From: Hymenobacter daecheongensis DSM 21074
GTDB taxonomy: Bacteria; Bacteroidota; Bacteroidia; Cytophagales; Hymenobacteraceae
Length of the DNA stretch: 64,000 bases
NCBI RefSeq assembly: GCF_900141805.1
Contig: NZ_FQYN01000002.1
Location: forward strand, 558,001 to 622,000
Direction of reading: 5' to 3'
The notes under the pieces are model-generated. The model did not search any database and was not told where the DNA came from. It saw nothing but the letters and a program-made list of their open reading frames with translations. How positions within the stretch are numbered: position 1 is the first letter of the stretch; each line of letters starts with the position of its first letter. The translations under genes and the position numbers were made by a program. Below, piece after piece: positions 20,901-30,701 of this stretch.

Positions 20901-21844
20901 ATGATGGCGAAGTCCGCGATGTTCACATTCTCCTTGTGCAGGATAATGGACTTGGGGGCGGCTTCGAGGATGGTGTCGATGTCCTCTTCCTGAATGGTCG
21001 AGTCCCGCTCCAGCAGCACTTCGTTGCGGTCGATGGAAACTACCTCACCGGTGTCCTCGTCCACGAAGTCCTCCGTCCAGGTGCGCAGCACCCGAGCGGC
21101 CAGCTTGCGGCCGACGGCTTTCTTCAAAGCCTTCTTATCAGCCTTCACTTCCTCCGACAAACCGAACAGGTCCAGAATATCTTTGTCGGTGCCGTAGCCG
21201 ATGGCGCGCAGCAGGGTGGTTACCGGGAATTTCTTCTTCCGGTCGATGTAGGCGTACATCACGTTGTTCACGTCCGTGGCAAACTCAATCCACGAGCCCT
21301 TGAACGGGATGATACGGGCCGAATACAGCTTGGTGCCGTTGGTGTGCTTGCTCTGGGCGAAGAACACGCCTGGCGAGCGGTGCAGCTGCGATACAATAAC
21401 GCGCTCAGCGCCGTTGATGACGAACGAGCCCTTTTCGGTCATGTACGGGATGTTGCCCAAGAACACTTCCTGCTCAATCGTCTCGAAGTCTTCGTTGTCC
21501 TTGTCGTTGCAGACCAGGCGCAGCTTGGCCTTCAGCGGCACGGAGTACGTCAGGCCCCGATCGATGCACTCGTCCACCGAGTACTTCGGCGGATCCACGT
21601 GATAGTCGAGGAAGGTCAGGACGAAGTTTTCGCGCGAGTCCGAAATCGGGAAGTTCTCGGCAAATACCTTGAACAGACCCTCGTCGGTGCGGCTTTCGGC
21701 GGCCGTTTCCAACTGAAAGAAATCCTGGAACGATTGCAGCTGCACGTCCAGGAAATCCGGATACTCGATAACTTTCTTAATCTTGGCGAAGTTGATTCGC
21801 TCGATGGCTTTCTGCATCAAAGCCTTTGCTTTCGGTGTAGCCAA
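17951..21844 (-). CDS. rpoB: DNA-directed RNA polymerase subunit beta
   Basis: The beta subunit forms the other half of the polymerase active-site cleft and contains the rifampicin pocket. The 1297-residue protein includes the rifampicin region ([17 protein letters not shown], followed by [14 protein letters not shown]), the [13 protein letters not shown] segment and the C-terminal [18 protein letters not shown]. The rifampicin pocket residues look wild type. It follows rplL by 202 bases, with an attenuator-like hairpin between them. Confidence 0.99.
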   Translation of the reverse strand: MATPKAKALMQKAIERINFAKIKKVIEYPDFLDVQLQSFQDFFQLETAAESRTDEGLFKVFAENFPISDSRENFVLTFLDYHVDPPKYSVDECIDRGLTYSVPLKAKLRLVCNDKDNEDFETIEQEVFLGNIPYMTEKGSFVINGAERVIVSQLHRSPGVFFAQSKHTNGTKLYSARIIPFKGSWIEFATDVNNVMYAYIDRKKKFPVTTLLRAIGYGTDKDILDLFGLSEEVKADKKALKKAVGRKLAARVLRTWTEDFVDEDTGEVVSIDRNEVLLERDSTIQEEDIDTILEAAPKSIILHKENVNIADFAIIYNTLQKDNSNSEKEAVEQIYRQLRNTEAPDEETARDIIQKLFFSDKRYDLGDVGRYRINKKLGLDKNWEARVLTNEDIVLIVKYLIGLINSKAVVDDIDHLSNRRVRTVGEQLYAQFGVGLARMARTIKERMNVRDNEDFKPVDLINARTLSSVINSFFGTNQLSQFMDQTNPLAEVTHKRRVSALGPGGLSRERAGFEVRDVHYTHYGRLCTIETPEGPNIGLISSLCVHARVNGMGFIETPYRAVKEGKVDVSHTVKYLTAEEEDTHHIAQANARIDDKGNFINDLVKGRFEGDFPVVAPQEYTYMDVAPNQIVSVAASLIPFLEHDDANRALMGSNMQRQAVPLLRPEAPIVGTGLERRTAIDSRALVVAEGDGVIDYVDANKIVVKYDLTADDIMISFDAEKISYDLIKFRRTNQDTCINLTPLVKKGQRVTKGEPLCEGYGTNKGELALGRNMQVAFMPWQGYNFEDAIVISERVVRDDIFTSIHIEEFELEVRETKRGEEELTSEIPNVSEEAVRNLDDNGIIRLGAEVKEGDILIGKITPKGETDPTPEEKLLRAIFGDKAGDVKDASLKAPPSLQGVVIGTKLFSRPKKDKNLRAKSKKEVEELKEAYSKDLRAVRTIMVEKLVQLLEGKTSQGVKHKFGDEVISKGVKFGKKNINEGLFPEKNLYKDESNYAVPEEVNIFKDLILDNWTADERINGMVLQLVKNYAKRRNTITARFKRERFTLEVGDELPAGIVQLAKVYIAKKRKLKVGDKMAGRHGNKGVVARIVRDEDMPFLADGTPMDIVLNPLGVPSRMNIGQIYETVLGWAGLKLGRTYATPIFDGATEEEVSKELTEAGLPKFGRSYLHDGLTGQQFDQPITVGVIYMLKLGHLVDDKMHARSIGPYSLITQQPLGGKAQFGGQRFGEMEVWALEAFGASNVLQEILTVKSDDVVGRAKAYEAIVKGDVLPKPNIPESFNVLIHELRGLALEITLD

Positions 21845-21983
21845 TGCGGTTGGGTGTTAAGAAATGGACACTGAAGCGTACGGTAATCACTAAACTAATT
21901 GGTGCTTTCTGCGTACCCGTAGGCACAAAAAGCCGCAATGCGGCGCGGAAAGGCAATCCTCTTAGGTTTGTAGGCTACAAACA

Positions 21984-22012
21984 GGAAAAGACCTGGCTTA
22001 GTTGCCAGGCCT
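21984..22012 (-). terminator. attenuator-like hairpin between rplL and rpoB
   Basis: On the minus strand GGCCTGGC (22011-22004) pairs with GCCAGGTC (21997-21990) around a 6-base loop and is followed by TTTTCCTG. It lies 35 bases after rplL. An attenuator at the same place is known in E. coli, where it lowers rpoBC expression relative to the ribosomal proteins. The function here is inferred. Confidence 0.6.
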
Positions 22013-22046
22013 ATCCATGTTCGTAAGAGAAAAAGCGCGGGGCAGC

Positions 22047-22427
22047 TTACTTAACCTCTACTTCAGCGCCGGCTTCTTCCAGTTGCTTCTTCAGGCCTTC
22101 AGCCTCGTCCTTGGTTACACCTTCTTTCAAAGGCTTAGGAGCGCCGTCAACCAGTTCTTTGGCTTCTTTCAGGCCCAGACCGGTCAGGTCTTTCACCAAC
22201 TTAACTACGGCCAGCTTGCTAGCACCAGCAGACTTCAGGATCACGTCGAACGACGTTTTCTCCTCAGGAGCGTCAGCAGCAGCGCCAGCGCCACCACCAG
22301 CCATCATTACCGGAGCAGCAGCAGCTGGCTCGATGCCATACTCATCCTTCAGGATGGTAGCCAACTCGTTTACTTCTTTCACCGTCAGGTTAACGAGCTG
22401 CTCAGCGAATGCTTTCAAATCTGCCAT
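22047..22427 (-). CDS. rplL: 50S ribosomal protein L7/L12
   Basis: L7/L12 forms the flexible stalk that recruits translation GTPases. The 126-residue protein has an N-terminal dimerisation region, an Ala/Gly-rich hinge (about residues 35-53) and the C-terminal domain with [12 protein letters not shown] and [21 protein letters not shown]. The length is normal. It follows rplJ by 66 bases. Confidence 0.98.
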   Translation of the reverse strand: MADLKAFAEQLVNLTVKEVNELATILKDEYGIEPAAAAPVMMAGGGAGAAADAPEEKTSFDVILKSAGASKLAVVKLVKDLTGLGLKEAKELVDGAPKPLKEGVTKDEAEGLKKQLEEAGAEVEVK

Positions 22428-22493
22428 TTCTGTAGATTGTTAAAAAAAAGGGGGTTGTTGAATTTAATTGAGGGGGAAAAAGACGGCTCGCAA

Positions 22494-23048
22494 TTAAGCA
22501 GCAACCTCTTCTTTTTCGGAAAGCGTCTTGAGGATACCGGCCAGCTTGTTGCCACCGCTCGACAGAGCGCTGATAACATTCTTGGCAGGCGACTGGAGCA
22601 GACCGATAACTTCACCGATCAACTCGTTTTTGCCTTTCAGTGTGCTCAGTGTTTCAAGCTGGTCAGCGCCGATATAAACGCTGGAGTCGATGTAAGCACC
22701 TTTCAGCGCTGGCTTCGGAGTTACGCCGCGGCCGTAGGCTTGAGCTTTGTAAAAATCCTTCAGCAGCTTACCGGGAGCATTACCGGCCTCTTTCGAGAAC
22801 AGCACGCCCGACTGGCTTTTCAGCGCCGCATCCATCTCCGACGTGTCACCGCCCAGCGTGTCGAGGGCTTTGCGGATCAGCGTGTTCTTGTACACTTTGA
22901 ACTCCAGGCCACGGTTGAAGCACAACCGGCGGAATTCGTTGATTTTCGCCACCGACATTCCCGAAGCATCGGTAATGTAGAACGCGTTGTGCGATTGAAA
23001 CTTTTCGCTCAACTCGTCGACGAGGATTTGTTTTTCTTCCCTTGTCAT
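22494..23048 (-). CDS. rplJ: 50S ribosomal protein L10
   Basis: L10 anchors the L7/L12 dimers to the large subunit. The 184-residue protein starts MTREEKQILVDELSEKF and contains FRRLCFNRGLEFKVYKNTLIRKAL, which is typical in pattern, and a C-terminal helix for stalk binding. It lies 17 bases after rplA. Confidence 0.97.
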   Translation of the reverse strand: MTREEKQILVDELSEKFQSHNAFYITDASGMSVAKINEFRRLCFNRGLEFKVYKNTLIRKALDTLGGDTSEMDAALKSQSGVLFSKEAGNAPGKLLKDFYKAQAYGRGVTPKPALKGAYIDSSVYIGADQLETLSTLKGKNELIGEVIGLLQSPAKNVISALSSGGNKLAGILKTLSEKEEVAA

Positions 23049-23065
23049 ATCTCGTTGATTGTGAA

Positions 23066-23761
23066 TTAAGCGGAAGTTACCGTAGTCTCAACCGGAACGG
23101 CCGGGCTCATCGTGCTGCTCAGCGTGATGCTCTTGATGTAAGTACCCTTAGCGGACGAAGGCTTCAGACGGATGAGGGTCTGGATTACTTCGATGGCGTT
23201 TTCCGCCAGCTTCTGGTCATCAAAAGATACTTTGCCTACGCTGCAGTGAATGATGCCGGTCTTGTCAACCTTGAAGTCGATTTTACCAGCTTTCACTTCC
23301 TGCACCGCCTTGGCCACGTCGGTCGTTACCGTACCCGACTTCGGGTTTGGCATCAGACCACGGGGACCGAGCACGCGGCCCAGGCGACCTACTTTGGCCA
23401 TTACCGACGGCATCGTGATAATTACGTCGATGTCAGTCCAGCCTTTTTCGATCTTGGCGATGTAGTCGTCCAGACCAACGAAATCGGCGCCGGCGGCAGT
23501 AGCTTCGGCTTCCTTGTCAGGGGTCACGAGAGCCAGTACACGAACGGTTTTGCCGGTGCCGTGGGGCAGCGTGGCGACGCCACGTACCATCTGGTCAGCT
23601 TTGCGGGGGTCTACGCCCAGACGTACATCGATGTCGACAGAAGCGTCAAATTTGGTATAGGTAATATCCTTTACCACTTTGGCTGCTTCTACCAAGTTGC
23701 GAGCTGTCGTCAGGTCGTGCTTGGCAAGGGCGTCCTTGCGTTTTTTGCTAATCTTCGTCAT
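23066..23761 (-). CDS. rplA: 50S ribosomal protein L1
   Basis: L1 forms the mobile L1 stalk at the E site and in many bacteria represses the L11-L1 mRNA. The 231-residue protein starts [16 protein letters not shown] and contains the signature around [17 protein letters not shown]. It lies 18 bases after rplK. Confidence 0.98.
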   Translation of the reverse strand: MTKISKKRKDALAKHDLTTARNLVEAAKVVKDITYTKFDASVDIDVRLGVDPRKADQMVRGVATLPHGTGKTVRVLALVTPDKEAEATAAGADFVGLDDYIAKIEKGWTDIDVIITMPSVMAKVGRLGRVLGPRGLMPNPKSGTVTTDVAKAVQEVKAGKIDFKVDKTGIIHCSVGKVSFDDQKLAENAIEVIQTLIRLKPSSAKGTYIKSITLSSTMSPAVPVETTVTSA

Positions 23762-23779
23762 GAGTTCTTCTCCGTTTGA

Positions 23780-24223
23780 TTATGCAGCGAAAGGAGAAGC
23801 TCCCGAGACGGTGATACCCATGCTGCGGGCCGTACCGGCAACGAGTTTCATGGCCGACTCAATCTTGAACGAGTTCAAGTCGGGCATCTTCGTTTCGGCA
23901 ATGGTGCGAACCTGGTCCCACGACACGGAGCCAACCTTGTTCCGGTTAGGCTCTTTCGAACCGCTCTGGATTTTGGCAGCTTCCATCAGGAGAACTGGTA
24001 CCGGAGGGGTTTTCACGACGAAGTCAAACGACTTGTCGGTGTACATGGTAATCAGTACGGGACATACTTGGCCGGCCTTATCCTGGGTGCGCGCGTTGAA
24101 CTGCTTGCAGAACTCCATGATGTTAAGGCCTTTGCTACCAAGTGCAGGTCCAACCGGCGGCGAAGGATTCGCAGCGCCTCCCTTTATCTGAAGCTTCAGA
24201 TAACCTCTAATTTCTTTGGCCAT
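23780..24223 (-). CDS. rplK: 50S ribosomal protein L11
   Basis: L11 binds the GTPase-associated region of 23S rRNA and is needed for stringent-response sensing. The 147-residue protein starts [29 protein letters not shown] (in parts) with the Pro-rich loop of the thiostrepton site. Its length is typical. It follows nusG after 127 bases. Confidence 0.98.
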   Translation of the reverse strand: MAKEIRGYLKLQIKGGAANPSPPVGPALGSKGLNIMEFCKQFNARTQDKAGQVCPVLITMYTDKSFDFVVKTPPVPVLLMEAAKIQSGSKEPNRNKVGSVSWDQVRTIAETKMPDLNSFKIESAMKLVAGTARSMGITVSGASPFAA

Positions 24224-24350
24224 TGGGATTGAAAGGCTTCGGAGAGTATAGTCGTAACACCAACTCTCCTCAGTTTAACTATTGCTCCTAAAAAGTGGAA
24301 GCCACCATTGGCCGGAGCAGACGAACCAACGACGTACTATCTATATGTGC

Positions 24351-24911
24351 TTAAGATTCTTTCTCGACCTGCGTGTAGCTAAGCTCCATGGGAGTGCTAC
24401 GGCCGAAAATCTTCACAATCACGTTCAGCTTCTTGCGCTCATCAAATATCTCGGACACATTGCCGGAGAAGCCGCTGAAGGCACCATCCACTACTTTCAC
24501 CAGCTCACCCACCACGAAGGGGGTATCCAAGCTGGCGGTTTCTTCCTCGGCCTCGTCCACGATGCCCAGGATGCGGTTCACTTCGGCCATACGCAGGGGC
24601 ACAGGCTTGGTGTTAGCCGTTTTGCCTTCTTTGTCGCTTAGGAAACCAATTACGCCCGGCGTGCTGGTAATAATGTGGTCAACTTCGCCGTGCGACAGGT
24701 CGGCGTGAATGAGGATGTAGCCGGGAAAGAAGTTACGCTCGCGCACCCGCTTCTTGCCGTTGCGCATCTCATACACCTTCTCAGCTGGAATCAACACTTG
24801 GGGCACCAACTCAGAAAGGCCATGACGGCCAATCTCGGTTTCCAAGTACTGCTTGGCTTTCTTCTCTTGTCCACTAACCGAGCGGACTACGTACCATTTC
24901 AACTCTCCCAT
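24351..24911 (-). CDS. nusG: transcription termination/antitermination factor NusG
   Basis: NusG binds RNA polymerase and links it to the leading ribosome or to Rho. The 186-residue protein has the NGN domain (WYVVRSVSGQEKKAKQYLE; FFPGYILIHADL) and a C-terminal KOW domain (VGELVKVVDGAFSGFSGNV). It lies 12 bases downstream of secE in the classic secE-nusG-rplK order. Confidence 0.98.
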   Translation of the reverse strand: MGELKWYVVRSVSGQEKKAKQYLETEIGRHGLSELVPQVLIPAEKVYEMRNGKKRVRERNFFPGYILIHADLSHGEVDHIITSTPGVIGFLSDKEGKTANTKPVPLRMAEVNRILGIVDEAEEETASLDTPFVVGELVKVVDGAFSGFSGNVSEIFDERKKLNVIVKIFGRSTPMELSYTQVEKES

Positions 24912-24923
24912 TAGATCAGCCGA

Positions 24924-25118
24924 TTAACGGAATGAATTGTAAAATGCCTCCAGGCCGGTTTTGAACACGATGTCCATGATGCCGACAACGATGGCAAAGA
25001 TCAGCGAGCCAATGAGCACCAAGCCGGCGCTCTTCTGCAGTTCATCGAAAGAAGGCCACGTTACTTTGTAGCGCATCTCCTCGGTGGTGTCGCGGAAATA
25101 ATTCGTCAGCTTGCTCAT
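24924..25118 (-). CDS. secE: protein translocase subunit SecE
   Basis: SecE stabilises SecY in the inner-membrane translocon. The 64-residue protein has an amphipathic N-terminal part (EEMRYKVTWPSFDELQKS) and a single C-terminal membrane segment (GLVLIGSLIFAIVVGIMDIVF), as expected for the short form. An in-frame GTG 6 bases upstream (25124) would add two residues; the ATG at 25118 was preferred. It lies between tRNA-Trp and nusG. Confidence 0.93.
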   Translation of the reverse strand: MSKLTNYFRDTTEEMRYKVTWPSFDELQKSAGLVLIGSLIFAIVVGIMDIVFKTGLEAFYNSFR

Positions 25119-25171
25119 GTTCACGCCTGGTTTGGCTGTACCTATTGTAGCTGTTGAAACAGCTTATCCTG

Positions 25172-25242
25172 CACGGGCGGAGAGATTCGAACTCCCATCA
25201 AAGGTTTTGGAGACCTCTATTCTACCCTTGAACTACGCCCGT
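25172..25242 (-). tRNA. tRNA-Trp (anticodon CCA)
   Basis: The acceptor stem ACGGGCG/CGCCCGT, a D arm with GTTCAAGGGTAGAAT, the anticodon loop CTCCAAA with CCA, and a T loop with GTTCGAATC give a complete cloverleaf. The 3' CCA is not encoded. It lies just upstream of secE and downstream of a promoter. Confidence 0.96.
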
Positions 25243-25281
25243 GTATGCGTCCCGCAAAGCATGAAAGCCGGATTGGGACTG

Positions 25282-25311
25282 CAAATGTACTGAACTCTTT
25301 ATACAAAACAA
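25282..25311 (-). promoter_or_regulatory. promoter for tRNA-Trp, secE, nusG and the L11-RNA polymerase genes
   Basis: On the minus strand a TTG (25311-25309) is 19 bases from TACATTTG (25289-25282). This is a full match to the Bacteroidota promoter. The TTG lies inside the last arm of the tuf terminator, so terminator and promoter overlap. Confidence 0.75.
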
Positions 25312-25342
25312 ATCCGCCCCTGAAAATATCAGAGGCGGATTG
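25309..25342 (-). terminator. intrinsic terminator after tuf
   Basis: The arms 25309-25323 and 25329-25342 pair (core AATCCGCC/GGCGGATT plus CTGA/TCAG) around a 5-base loop. On the minus strand the stem runs into TTTGTTTTG. It lies 27 bases after the tuf stop codon and overlaps the -33 element of the next operon. Confidence 0.75.
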
Positions 25343-25369
25343 TATTGATTTACCGGTTTCTAAACGAAA

Positions 25370-26560
25370 CTAGTCGAGGATTTCGGTTACCTGACCGGCA
25401 CCTACCGTACGGCCACCTTCGCGGATAGCGAAACGCAGGCCTTTCTCCATTGCCACCTTGCTGATCAGCTCAACCTGGATGGTGATGTTGTCGCCGGGCA
25501 TTACCATTTCAACACCTTCTGGGAGGGTGATGATACCGGTAACATCGGTGGTACGCAGGTAGAACTGCGGACGGTAGTTGTTGAAGAACGGCGTGTGACG
25601 ACCACCTTCCTCTTTCGAGAGAACGTAAACTTCAGCCTTGAACTTCTGGTGAGGCGTTACGGAACCGGGCTTGCAGATAACCATACCACGACGGATGGCT
25701 TCTTTTTCAATGCCACGGAGCAGCAGACCTACGTTGTCACCAGCTTCGCCACGGTCGAGGATCTTGCGGAACATTTCCACACCCGTCACCGTCGACTTCA
25801 GACCAGCAGCGGCACCCATACCGAGGATGTCAACCTGCTCACCCGAGTTGATAACACCACGCTCGATACGGCCGGTAGCTACCGTACCACGACCCGTGAT
25901 AGAGAATACGTCCTCTACTGGCATCAGGAAGGGCAGGTCGGTCAGACGAGCTGGAATTGGAATGAAGCTGTCAACAGCGGCCATCAGTTCCTCGATCTTT
26001 GGAACCCAAGCAGCATCGCCGTTCAGGCCACCCAGAGCCGAGCCCTGAATAACTGGAATGTTGTCGCCGTCGAAGTCGTAGAACGAGAGCAGTTCGCGGA
26101 TTTCCATTTCCACAAGCTCGAGCAGTTCGGGGTCATCCACCATGTCCACTTTGTTCATGAACACTACGAGCTGAGGAACACCTACTTGGCGAGCCAGCAG
26201 GATGTGCTCACGCGTCTGGGGCATTGGGCCGTCGGTAGCAGCTACCACGAGGATAGCGCCGTCCATCTGGGCAGCACCCGTTACCATGTTCTTCACATAG
26301 TCAGCGTGACCGGGGCAGTCAACGTGAGCGTAGTGACGATTTTCGGTAGAATACTCTACGTGCGACGTGTTGATCGTGATACCGCGCTCTTTTTCTTCGG
26401 GAGCGTTGTCAATCGACGAGAAGTCACGCTTGGCGGCCAAACCTTTGTTCGCCAGTACCATCGTGATAGCAGCGGTCAGGGTGGTTTTGCCGTGGTCGAC
26501 GTGCCCGATCGTACCGATGTTCACGTGCGGCTTGGAACGATCAAAATTTTCTTTGGCCAT
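25370..26560 (-). CDS. tuf: translation elongation factor Tu
   Basis: EF-Tu delivers aminoacyl-tRNA to the ribosome as a GTPase. The 396-residue protein has G1 [10 protein letters not shown]3 DCPGHADY, G4 NKVD, and the domain II and III motifs ([20 protein letters not shown]). It lies downstream of tRNA-Thr and is followed by a terminator. It is the only tuf gene in the window. Confidence 0.99.
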   Translation of the reverse strand: MAKENFDRSKPHVNIGTIGHVDHGKTTLTAAITMVLANKGLAAKRDFSSIDNAPEEKERGITINTSHVEYSTENRHYAHVDCPGHADYVKNMVTGAAQMDGAILVVAATDGPMPQTREHILLARQVGVPQLVVFMNKVDMVDDPELLELVEMEIRELLSFYDFDGDNIPVIQGSALGGLNGDAAWVPKIEELMAAVDSFIPIPARLTDLPFLMPVEDVFSITGRGTVATGRIERGVINSGEQVDILGMGAAAGLKSTVTGVEMFRKILDRGEAGDNVGLLLRGIEKEAIRRGMVICKPGSVTPHQKFKAEVYVLSKEEGGRHTPFFNNYRPQFYLRTTDVTGIITLPEGVEMVMPGDNITIQVELISKVAMEKGLRFAIREGGRTVGAGQVTEILD

Positions 26561-26727
26561 TGTAAAGAGATTAAGAGGAATTTTAAGGAAGGAGGAGAAA
26601 ACGCGACTTAACTATACCGCAAGAAAGCGAAACGCAGCGCCGCTTAGTGGGGTCAACTGCACGTCGCTTTACCTGTGACAGATCTGAACGGGGAAGTCGC
26701 GCTGCTCCGTTGTAATCTGTAATTGTG

Positions 26728-26799
<72 letters not shown>

Positions 26800-26845
26800 T
26801 GATTTTTGACACAAGCATTATTCGCGAGAAAATTGCCAGGGCCTG

Positions 26846-26853
26846 CAAAGATA
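26846..26853 (-). promoter_or_regulatory. -7 promoter element upstream of tRNA-Thr and tuf
   Basis: The minus strand reads TATCTTTG, an exact TAnnTTTG match, about 47 bases upstream of tRNA-Thr. A TTG at the ideal spacing was not found. Confidence 0.55.
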
Positions 26854-26902
26854 CTTGTTAATTCTAACAGCGAAGAGCCAACCGCTAAAAGCCGTTAAAA
26901 AG

Positions 26903-26975
26903 AGCGGGAGACGAGGCTCGAACCCGCGACCTGCAGCTTGGAAGGCTGCCGCTCTACCAACTGAGCTACTCCCGC
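26903..26975 (-). tRNA. tRNA-Gly (anticodon TCC)
   Basis: The acceptor stem GCGGGAG pairs with CTCCCGC. The D arm is AGCTCAGTTGGTAGAGC, the anticodon loop CTTCCAA gives TCC, and the T arm is CGCGGGTTCGAGCC. A second tRNA-Gly with anticodon CCC occurs at 54256. Confidence 0.96.
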
Positions 26976-26983
26976 GTAGTCGG

Positions 26984-27056
26984 AATTGAAAATTGGGGAT
27001 TAAGGATTAAAACCCAGCCAAGCCGATTCTTAATCCTTAATCTACAATTCTCAATT
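26984..27056 (-). repeat. inverted repeat with 7-nt phased arms between tRNA-Gly and tRNA-Tyr
   Basis: The arms 26984-27010 and 27030-27056 (27 bases each) pair with three mismatches. The left arm reads as units AATTGAA, AATTGGG, GATTAAG, GATTAA; the right arm mirrors this. It fills the gap between the two tRNAs and begins 8 bases after one of them. Confidence 0.8.
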
Positions 27057-27062
27057 CAGCTG

Positions 27063-27142
27063 TGGGGGTAACAGGACTCGAACCTATGAACCCGAAGGAG
27101 GTGAGTTACAGTCACCCGCAATTGCCGCTATGCGATACCCCC
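27063..27142 (-). tRNA. tRNA-Tyr (anticodon GTA)
   Basis: The acceptor stem GGGGGTA pairs with TACCCCC. The anticodon loop CTGTAAC gives GTA. A long variable arm (CCTTCGGGTT region) marks it as class II, and the T arm is ATAGGTTCGAGTCCT. It is the first of the tRNA genes of this cluster and has a promoter upstream. Confidence 0.95.
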
Positions 27143-27224
27143 AGCTTGTTTTTCTCCGCCTTTTGCGCAGAACATTTTCCTTTTCGCTTGCCCTGCCAAA
27201 GTGGGTGGGTTGCTAAAGGAGTTG

Positions 27225-27254
27225 CAAAATTAGAGGGTTTCTCATGCAAGTCAA
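27225..27254 (-). promoter_or_regulatory. promoter of the tRNA-Tyr/tRNA-Gly/tRNA-Thr/tuf cluster
   Basis: On the minus strand a TTG (27254-27252) is 19 bases from TAATTTTG (27232-27225), an exact match in sequence and spacing. The tRNA-Tyr gene starts 83 bases further on. Confidence 0.7.
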
Positions 27255-27396
27255 GCGTACGGTCAAAAAGGTTGCAATTATTTTTCCGGCAGCGGCATCT
27301 TGTCAGAAGGGTTTTGGTAGCTAACCGCCTGATTCAGGAGCAACAACGGAGGCCGTTGCTCTCAGCAGAATTGCCTGGTGCCAGCAAAAATAATTT

Positions 27397-29997
27397 TTAC
27401 TGAATCAGGCTGTAGGCCGCTTTTAGCTGGTCATTCTTCTCTTTGGCCCGAATATCCTGCAGCGTAGCCTTCATGGTGGCGGTGCTGGGCACGAGCGAGC
27501 TGAGCCCGCGGTAAGCGCCCAGCTTGACGGTGATGTTGGGGTGGGTACGGGCGTAGGCTTCCAGCCGCTGAATACCCTTGTCGCGCTCTACGGGGGGCAT
27601 TCGCTGCATCAGCAGGCCGAAATTCTGCAGGTAGGTATACAGTTCGTCCTCCGATACGTCGTTCATGCGGCGCAGAAACCATTGGTACTGGTCGGCAGTA
27701 CCATTGAGGGAGTAGTAATTTGACAATGCGTTGAGCAGCACGGGACTGTGAGTATCCTGCAGCGCATTGAGAGCATCGCGGGTACCAATGCTTGGGTTGC
27801 GGGCCAGCGCGTTGATGGCTGCTCCTACCACCAAGTAGGAGCTGTCGTTGAGGGCGGTAGCATAGACATCGCTGAAATCCTCGTTGAGAAAAGCGCCCAG
27901 CGTGGTGACGGCCATGGCCCGCACCTGGCTTTTCTTGTCGGTAGTAGCGGCCCGGCGCAGCTCTTTGCGCACGGCGTTGCCTTCGGGCCCCTTGTAGCGG
28001 CGGAAACCCTCGACGGCGGCCAGGCGCACGGCCCAAAACGGGTCATTCATGGCATTGCGCAGCATTCCACTCACGGCCAGGTCGCCGAGCTTACCGCGCA
28101 GCTGGTCGATGGCTTCGTACTTCTGCAGGTAGTTGCGGGCGTGGTAGTACTGAAACAGCAGCTCGTCCTGGGTGCGCTGCTCCTGAACTTTGGCCAGCAA
28201 CTGCCCTTCCGCATCAAACTTGACGAGGTTAGGGCGCTGCGAAGCGGGTAACGTGAACATCTGATTCGCCTTAGTGACGACAATCTTGTAGTCAGTCGGC
28301 TGGCTCTGGTTGCCGGTCCAGACTGATACGGTAACTGGCAGGCGATATATCGGGGTGAAGGTAGAATCCTGGCGTTGCTCCACGCGCAGATTCACCTGGC
28401 CGTTGGTGTAGGTGTGCGAAATGTAAAGCTCCGGGTGGCCGCGCTGCATAAACCACTGATCGAAGAACCACATGAGGTCTTCGCCGGTGGTTTCCTCGAA
28501 GGCCAGTCGCAGCTTGGCTATTTCCGAAGACGAAAACTTGTTCTGAGTCAGGTAGCGGTTCAGGGACGCGAAAAAAGCTTCGTCGCCGACGTATTTGCGC
28601 AGCATGTGCAGCACCCGCCCGCCCTTGTCGTAGGAGTGGCGGTCGAACATGTCTTCGCGGGTGGCATAGTGGTAGCGAATAAGAGGCTCGCGCTTGCTCT
28701 CGGCTTCGGTGAGGTAGTTGGTGAGTTTCTGCTGCTGCACCAGCGCGGCGGCATCGGCGCCGTATTTATGCTCGGCCCAGAGCAGCTCCGAATAATCGGC
28801 GAAGGATTCGTTCAGGGGCAAATTCGACCACGACTCGCTGGTCACGTAGTCGCCAAACCACTGGTGAAAGACTTCGTGGGCAATGGTTCCTTCGGCCTGG
28901 TAGCTTTGGTCAGGCAATTCGCGCTTGGTCAGTTGCACCCACTCCTGCCGGATGGTGGTGGCGGTGGTGTTTTCCATAGCCCCCGATACGAAGTCGCGCA
29001 CGGCTACCTGCGCGTACTTTTCCCACGGAAAATCGACCCCAAGCTTGCGGGAGAAGAAATCCAGCATTTCCGGGGTATTGCCAAAAACGGCCTTAGCCGT
29101 GCCCTGAAAGCCGGGCTCCACGTAATAATCGACGGCTTTGCCGCGCCAGGTATCGTTGATGACGGCAAATTCGCCCACGGTCATCATGGTCAGGTAGGGT
29201 GCGGCGGGCAGGGTCTGCTTCCAGATGTCGGTGCGGGTGCCGTCGGCGTTCTTCTTGGAGGAAATCAGCAGGCCATTGGACAGGGTTTTGTAGCGCCCAT
29301 CTACCGTCATGGTGATTTCCTGGGTCATGCGCTGATTGGGCTTGTCGATGGTCGGAAACCAGCAGGAATTGGCTTCCGTCTCGCCCTGCGTCCAGATCTG
29401 GCGGGGCTTGTTCTTGTCGGTGCCCAGCGGATTGATAAAGTAGAGCCCTTTGCTGCTGGTAATAGCCGCGCTGCCGCCAGCCTCCAGCTCGTTGGGCTTA
29501 GCCACGTAGCTGATGCGCACCTGATACTGCTCGTTGCGGGCATACATCCGGTCGAGGCTGATGGTCAGCTTGCGCTTGTCGTAGGTGTAGTTGAGGTTTT
29601 TCTCCTTGCCCCCAATCACGGCCCGCACGCTTTTTACGTCGAAGCCCTTGGCATCGAGCACCACCTGGTTTTGGGGGTAGAAGTGGGGGCGCAGCGTGAG
29701 CAGGGCATTGCCGAGCAGCCATTGCTTGGCCCAGTCGAACTTCACATCCAGCTTGGTATCCAGCACATCGGTGACGATGGTGGCGGTGGGCTGCACGGGG
29801 TTGGTAGGCGGCAGCCACGACGGAACGATGATGGTAGCGGCGGAAGATTGAGCCGGCGCAGCTTCGGCAACGGGCGTATTTTTCTTGTGAGCAGCCGCCT
29901 TCTGCGAGGTGGGCTTGCTGGTTTTAACTGTCTGAGCAGGAGCCGTTAAATGGCAGGTGAGGACCAGGCCAAGAACGCCGAGGACCGAATATTTCAT
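27397..29997 (-). CDS. M1 family zinc aminopeptidase with HEAT-like C-terminus, exported
   Basis: This zinc peptidase removes N-terminal residues from peptides, probably in the periplasm. The 866-residue protein has an N-terminal signal sequence (KYSVLGVLGLVLTCHLTAPAQT), an N-terminal beta domain, the GAMEN exopeptidase motif, and the zinc site HEVFH (H374, E375, H378) with the third ligand E397 in NESFADY. The C-terminal 250 residues look like HEAT-type helical repeats (repeated AVRLAAVEGFRRY-like units). The open frame extends to a TTG at 30009, but the ATG at 29997 leads straight into the signal peptide and was chosen. It is divergent from the biotin carrier gene. Confidence 0.93.
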   Translation of the reverse strand: MKYSVLGVLGLVLTCHLTAPAQTVKTSKPTSQKAAAHKKNTPVAEAAPAQSSAATIIVPSWLPPTNPVQPTATIVTDVLDTKLDVKFDWAKQWLLGNALLTLRPHFYPQNQVVLDAKGFDVKSVRAVIGGKEKNLNYTYDKRKLTISLDRMYARNEQYQVRISYVAKPNELEAGGSAAITSSKGLYFINPLGTDKNKPRQIWTQGETEANSCWFPTIDKPNQRMTQEITMTVDGRYKTLSNGLLISSKKNADGTRTDIWKQTLPAAPYLTMMTVGEFAVINDTWRGKAVDYYVEPGFQGTAKAVFGNTPEMLDFFSRKLGVDFPWEKYAQVAVRDFVSGAMENTTATTIRQEWVQLTKRELPDQSYQAEGTIAHEVFHQWFGDYVTSESWSNLPLNESFADYSELLWAEHKYGADAAALVQQQKLTNYLTEAESKREPLIRYHYATREDMFDRHSYDKGGRVLHMLRKYVGDEAFFASLNRYLTQNKFSSSEIAKLRLAFEETTGEDLMWFFDQWFMQRGHPELYISHTYTNGQVNLRVEQRQDSTFTPIYRLPVTVSVWTGNQSQPTDYKIVVTKANQMFTLPASQRPNLVKFDAEGQLLAKVQEQRTQDELLFQYYHARNYLQKYEAIDQLRGKLGDLAVSGMLRNAMNDPFWAVRLAAVEGFRRYKGPEGNAVRKELRRAATTDKKSQVRAMAVTTLGAFLNEDFSDVYATALNDSSYLVVGAAINALARNPSIGTRDALNALQDTHSPVLLNALSNYYSLNGTADQYQWFLRRMNDVSEDELYTYLQNFGLLMQRMPPVERDKGIQRLEAYARTHPNITVKLGAYRGLSSLVPSTATMKATLQDIRAKEKNDQLKAAYSLIQ

Positions 29998-30095
29998 GTA
30001 TTGCTGCAATAGGGGATTGAAGGCTCAAGTTCCGAAATTATTTCAGATTTGGCCTATCTTTAAGCCCTTTTCCGCCCACCCTGACCCTATTCAGT

Positions 30096-30599
30096 ATGCT
30101 ACAGGTACGTACCACCCCCGACCAGCACTGGGATATCGAGTATCAGCCCAAGGGCCCCAGCCAGGTTGACGGCGAGCCATTCGCGTGGGACATTGCGGCG
30201 CTGGGTCAGGGCCGCTACCACATTCTGCTGGAGGGCCGCTCCTATTCGGCCGAGGTTGTCAGCGCCGACTATGCCGCCAAGGCATTTCAGGTGAAGATAA
30301 ACGGCCAACTGGTAGAGCTGCAGGCCAAAGACCGCTTCGATCTGCTGCTTGATAAGCTGGGCATGAGCAACGTGGCCGCCAATAAGGTGAACGAGCTGAA
30401 AGCTCCGATGCCGGGCCTTATCGTGGCCATTCGGGTAGAGCCAGGCCAGGCCGTGCTGAAAGGCGACCCGCTGCTGGTGCTGGAGGCCATGAAAATGGAA
30501 AACATCCTAAAAGCACCGACCGATGGTGTCGTGGGTGCCATTAAGGTAAACCTGCGCGACAACGTAACCAAAGGGCAGGTTCTCGTCCAGTTCAATTAA
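30096..30599 (+). CDS. biotin carboxyl carrier-like protein (acyl-CoA carboxylase subunit)
   Basis: This 167-residue protein ends with a biotinyl domain: the EAMKMEN motif carries the lysine to be biotinylated (K133), preceded by the LKAPMPGLIVAI strand and followed by DNVTKGQVLVQ. The N-terminal 90 residues match the linker/BT part seen in the carrier subunit of propionyl- or acyl-CoA carboxylases of Bacteroidota. It would carry CO2 between the carboxylase and transferase subunits, none of which is in the window. A near-consensus TATCTTTA lies at 30055. It lies 102 bases upstream of pyrH. Confidence 0.88.
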   Translation: MLQVRTTPDQHWDIEYQPKGPSQVDGEPFAWDIAALGQGRYHILLEGRSYSAEVVSADYAAKAFQVKINGQLVELQAKDRFDLLLDKLGMSNVAANKVNELKAPMPGLIVAIRVEPGQAVLKGDPLLVLEAMKMENILKAPTDGVVGAIKVNLRDNVTKGQVLVQFN

Positions 30600-30701
30600 T
30601 CTTCAGCCAGAGCGCAGGAGTGGAACGAGGCAGTTTTCCGGCCCTTTTCCGCACTCTGGTCCGCCAGCTGGCTTTCTGATTCACGCTTAATCCCCACCCC
30701 C

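Noticed and set aside
26903..27142. Possible genomic island attachment site at the tRNA genes
   Set aside because: No integrase and no direct repeat of a tRNA 3' end was seen; the inverted repeat between the tRNAs is of the phased type seen elsewhere.
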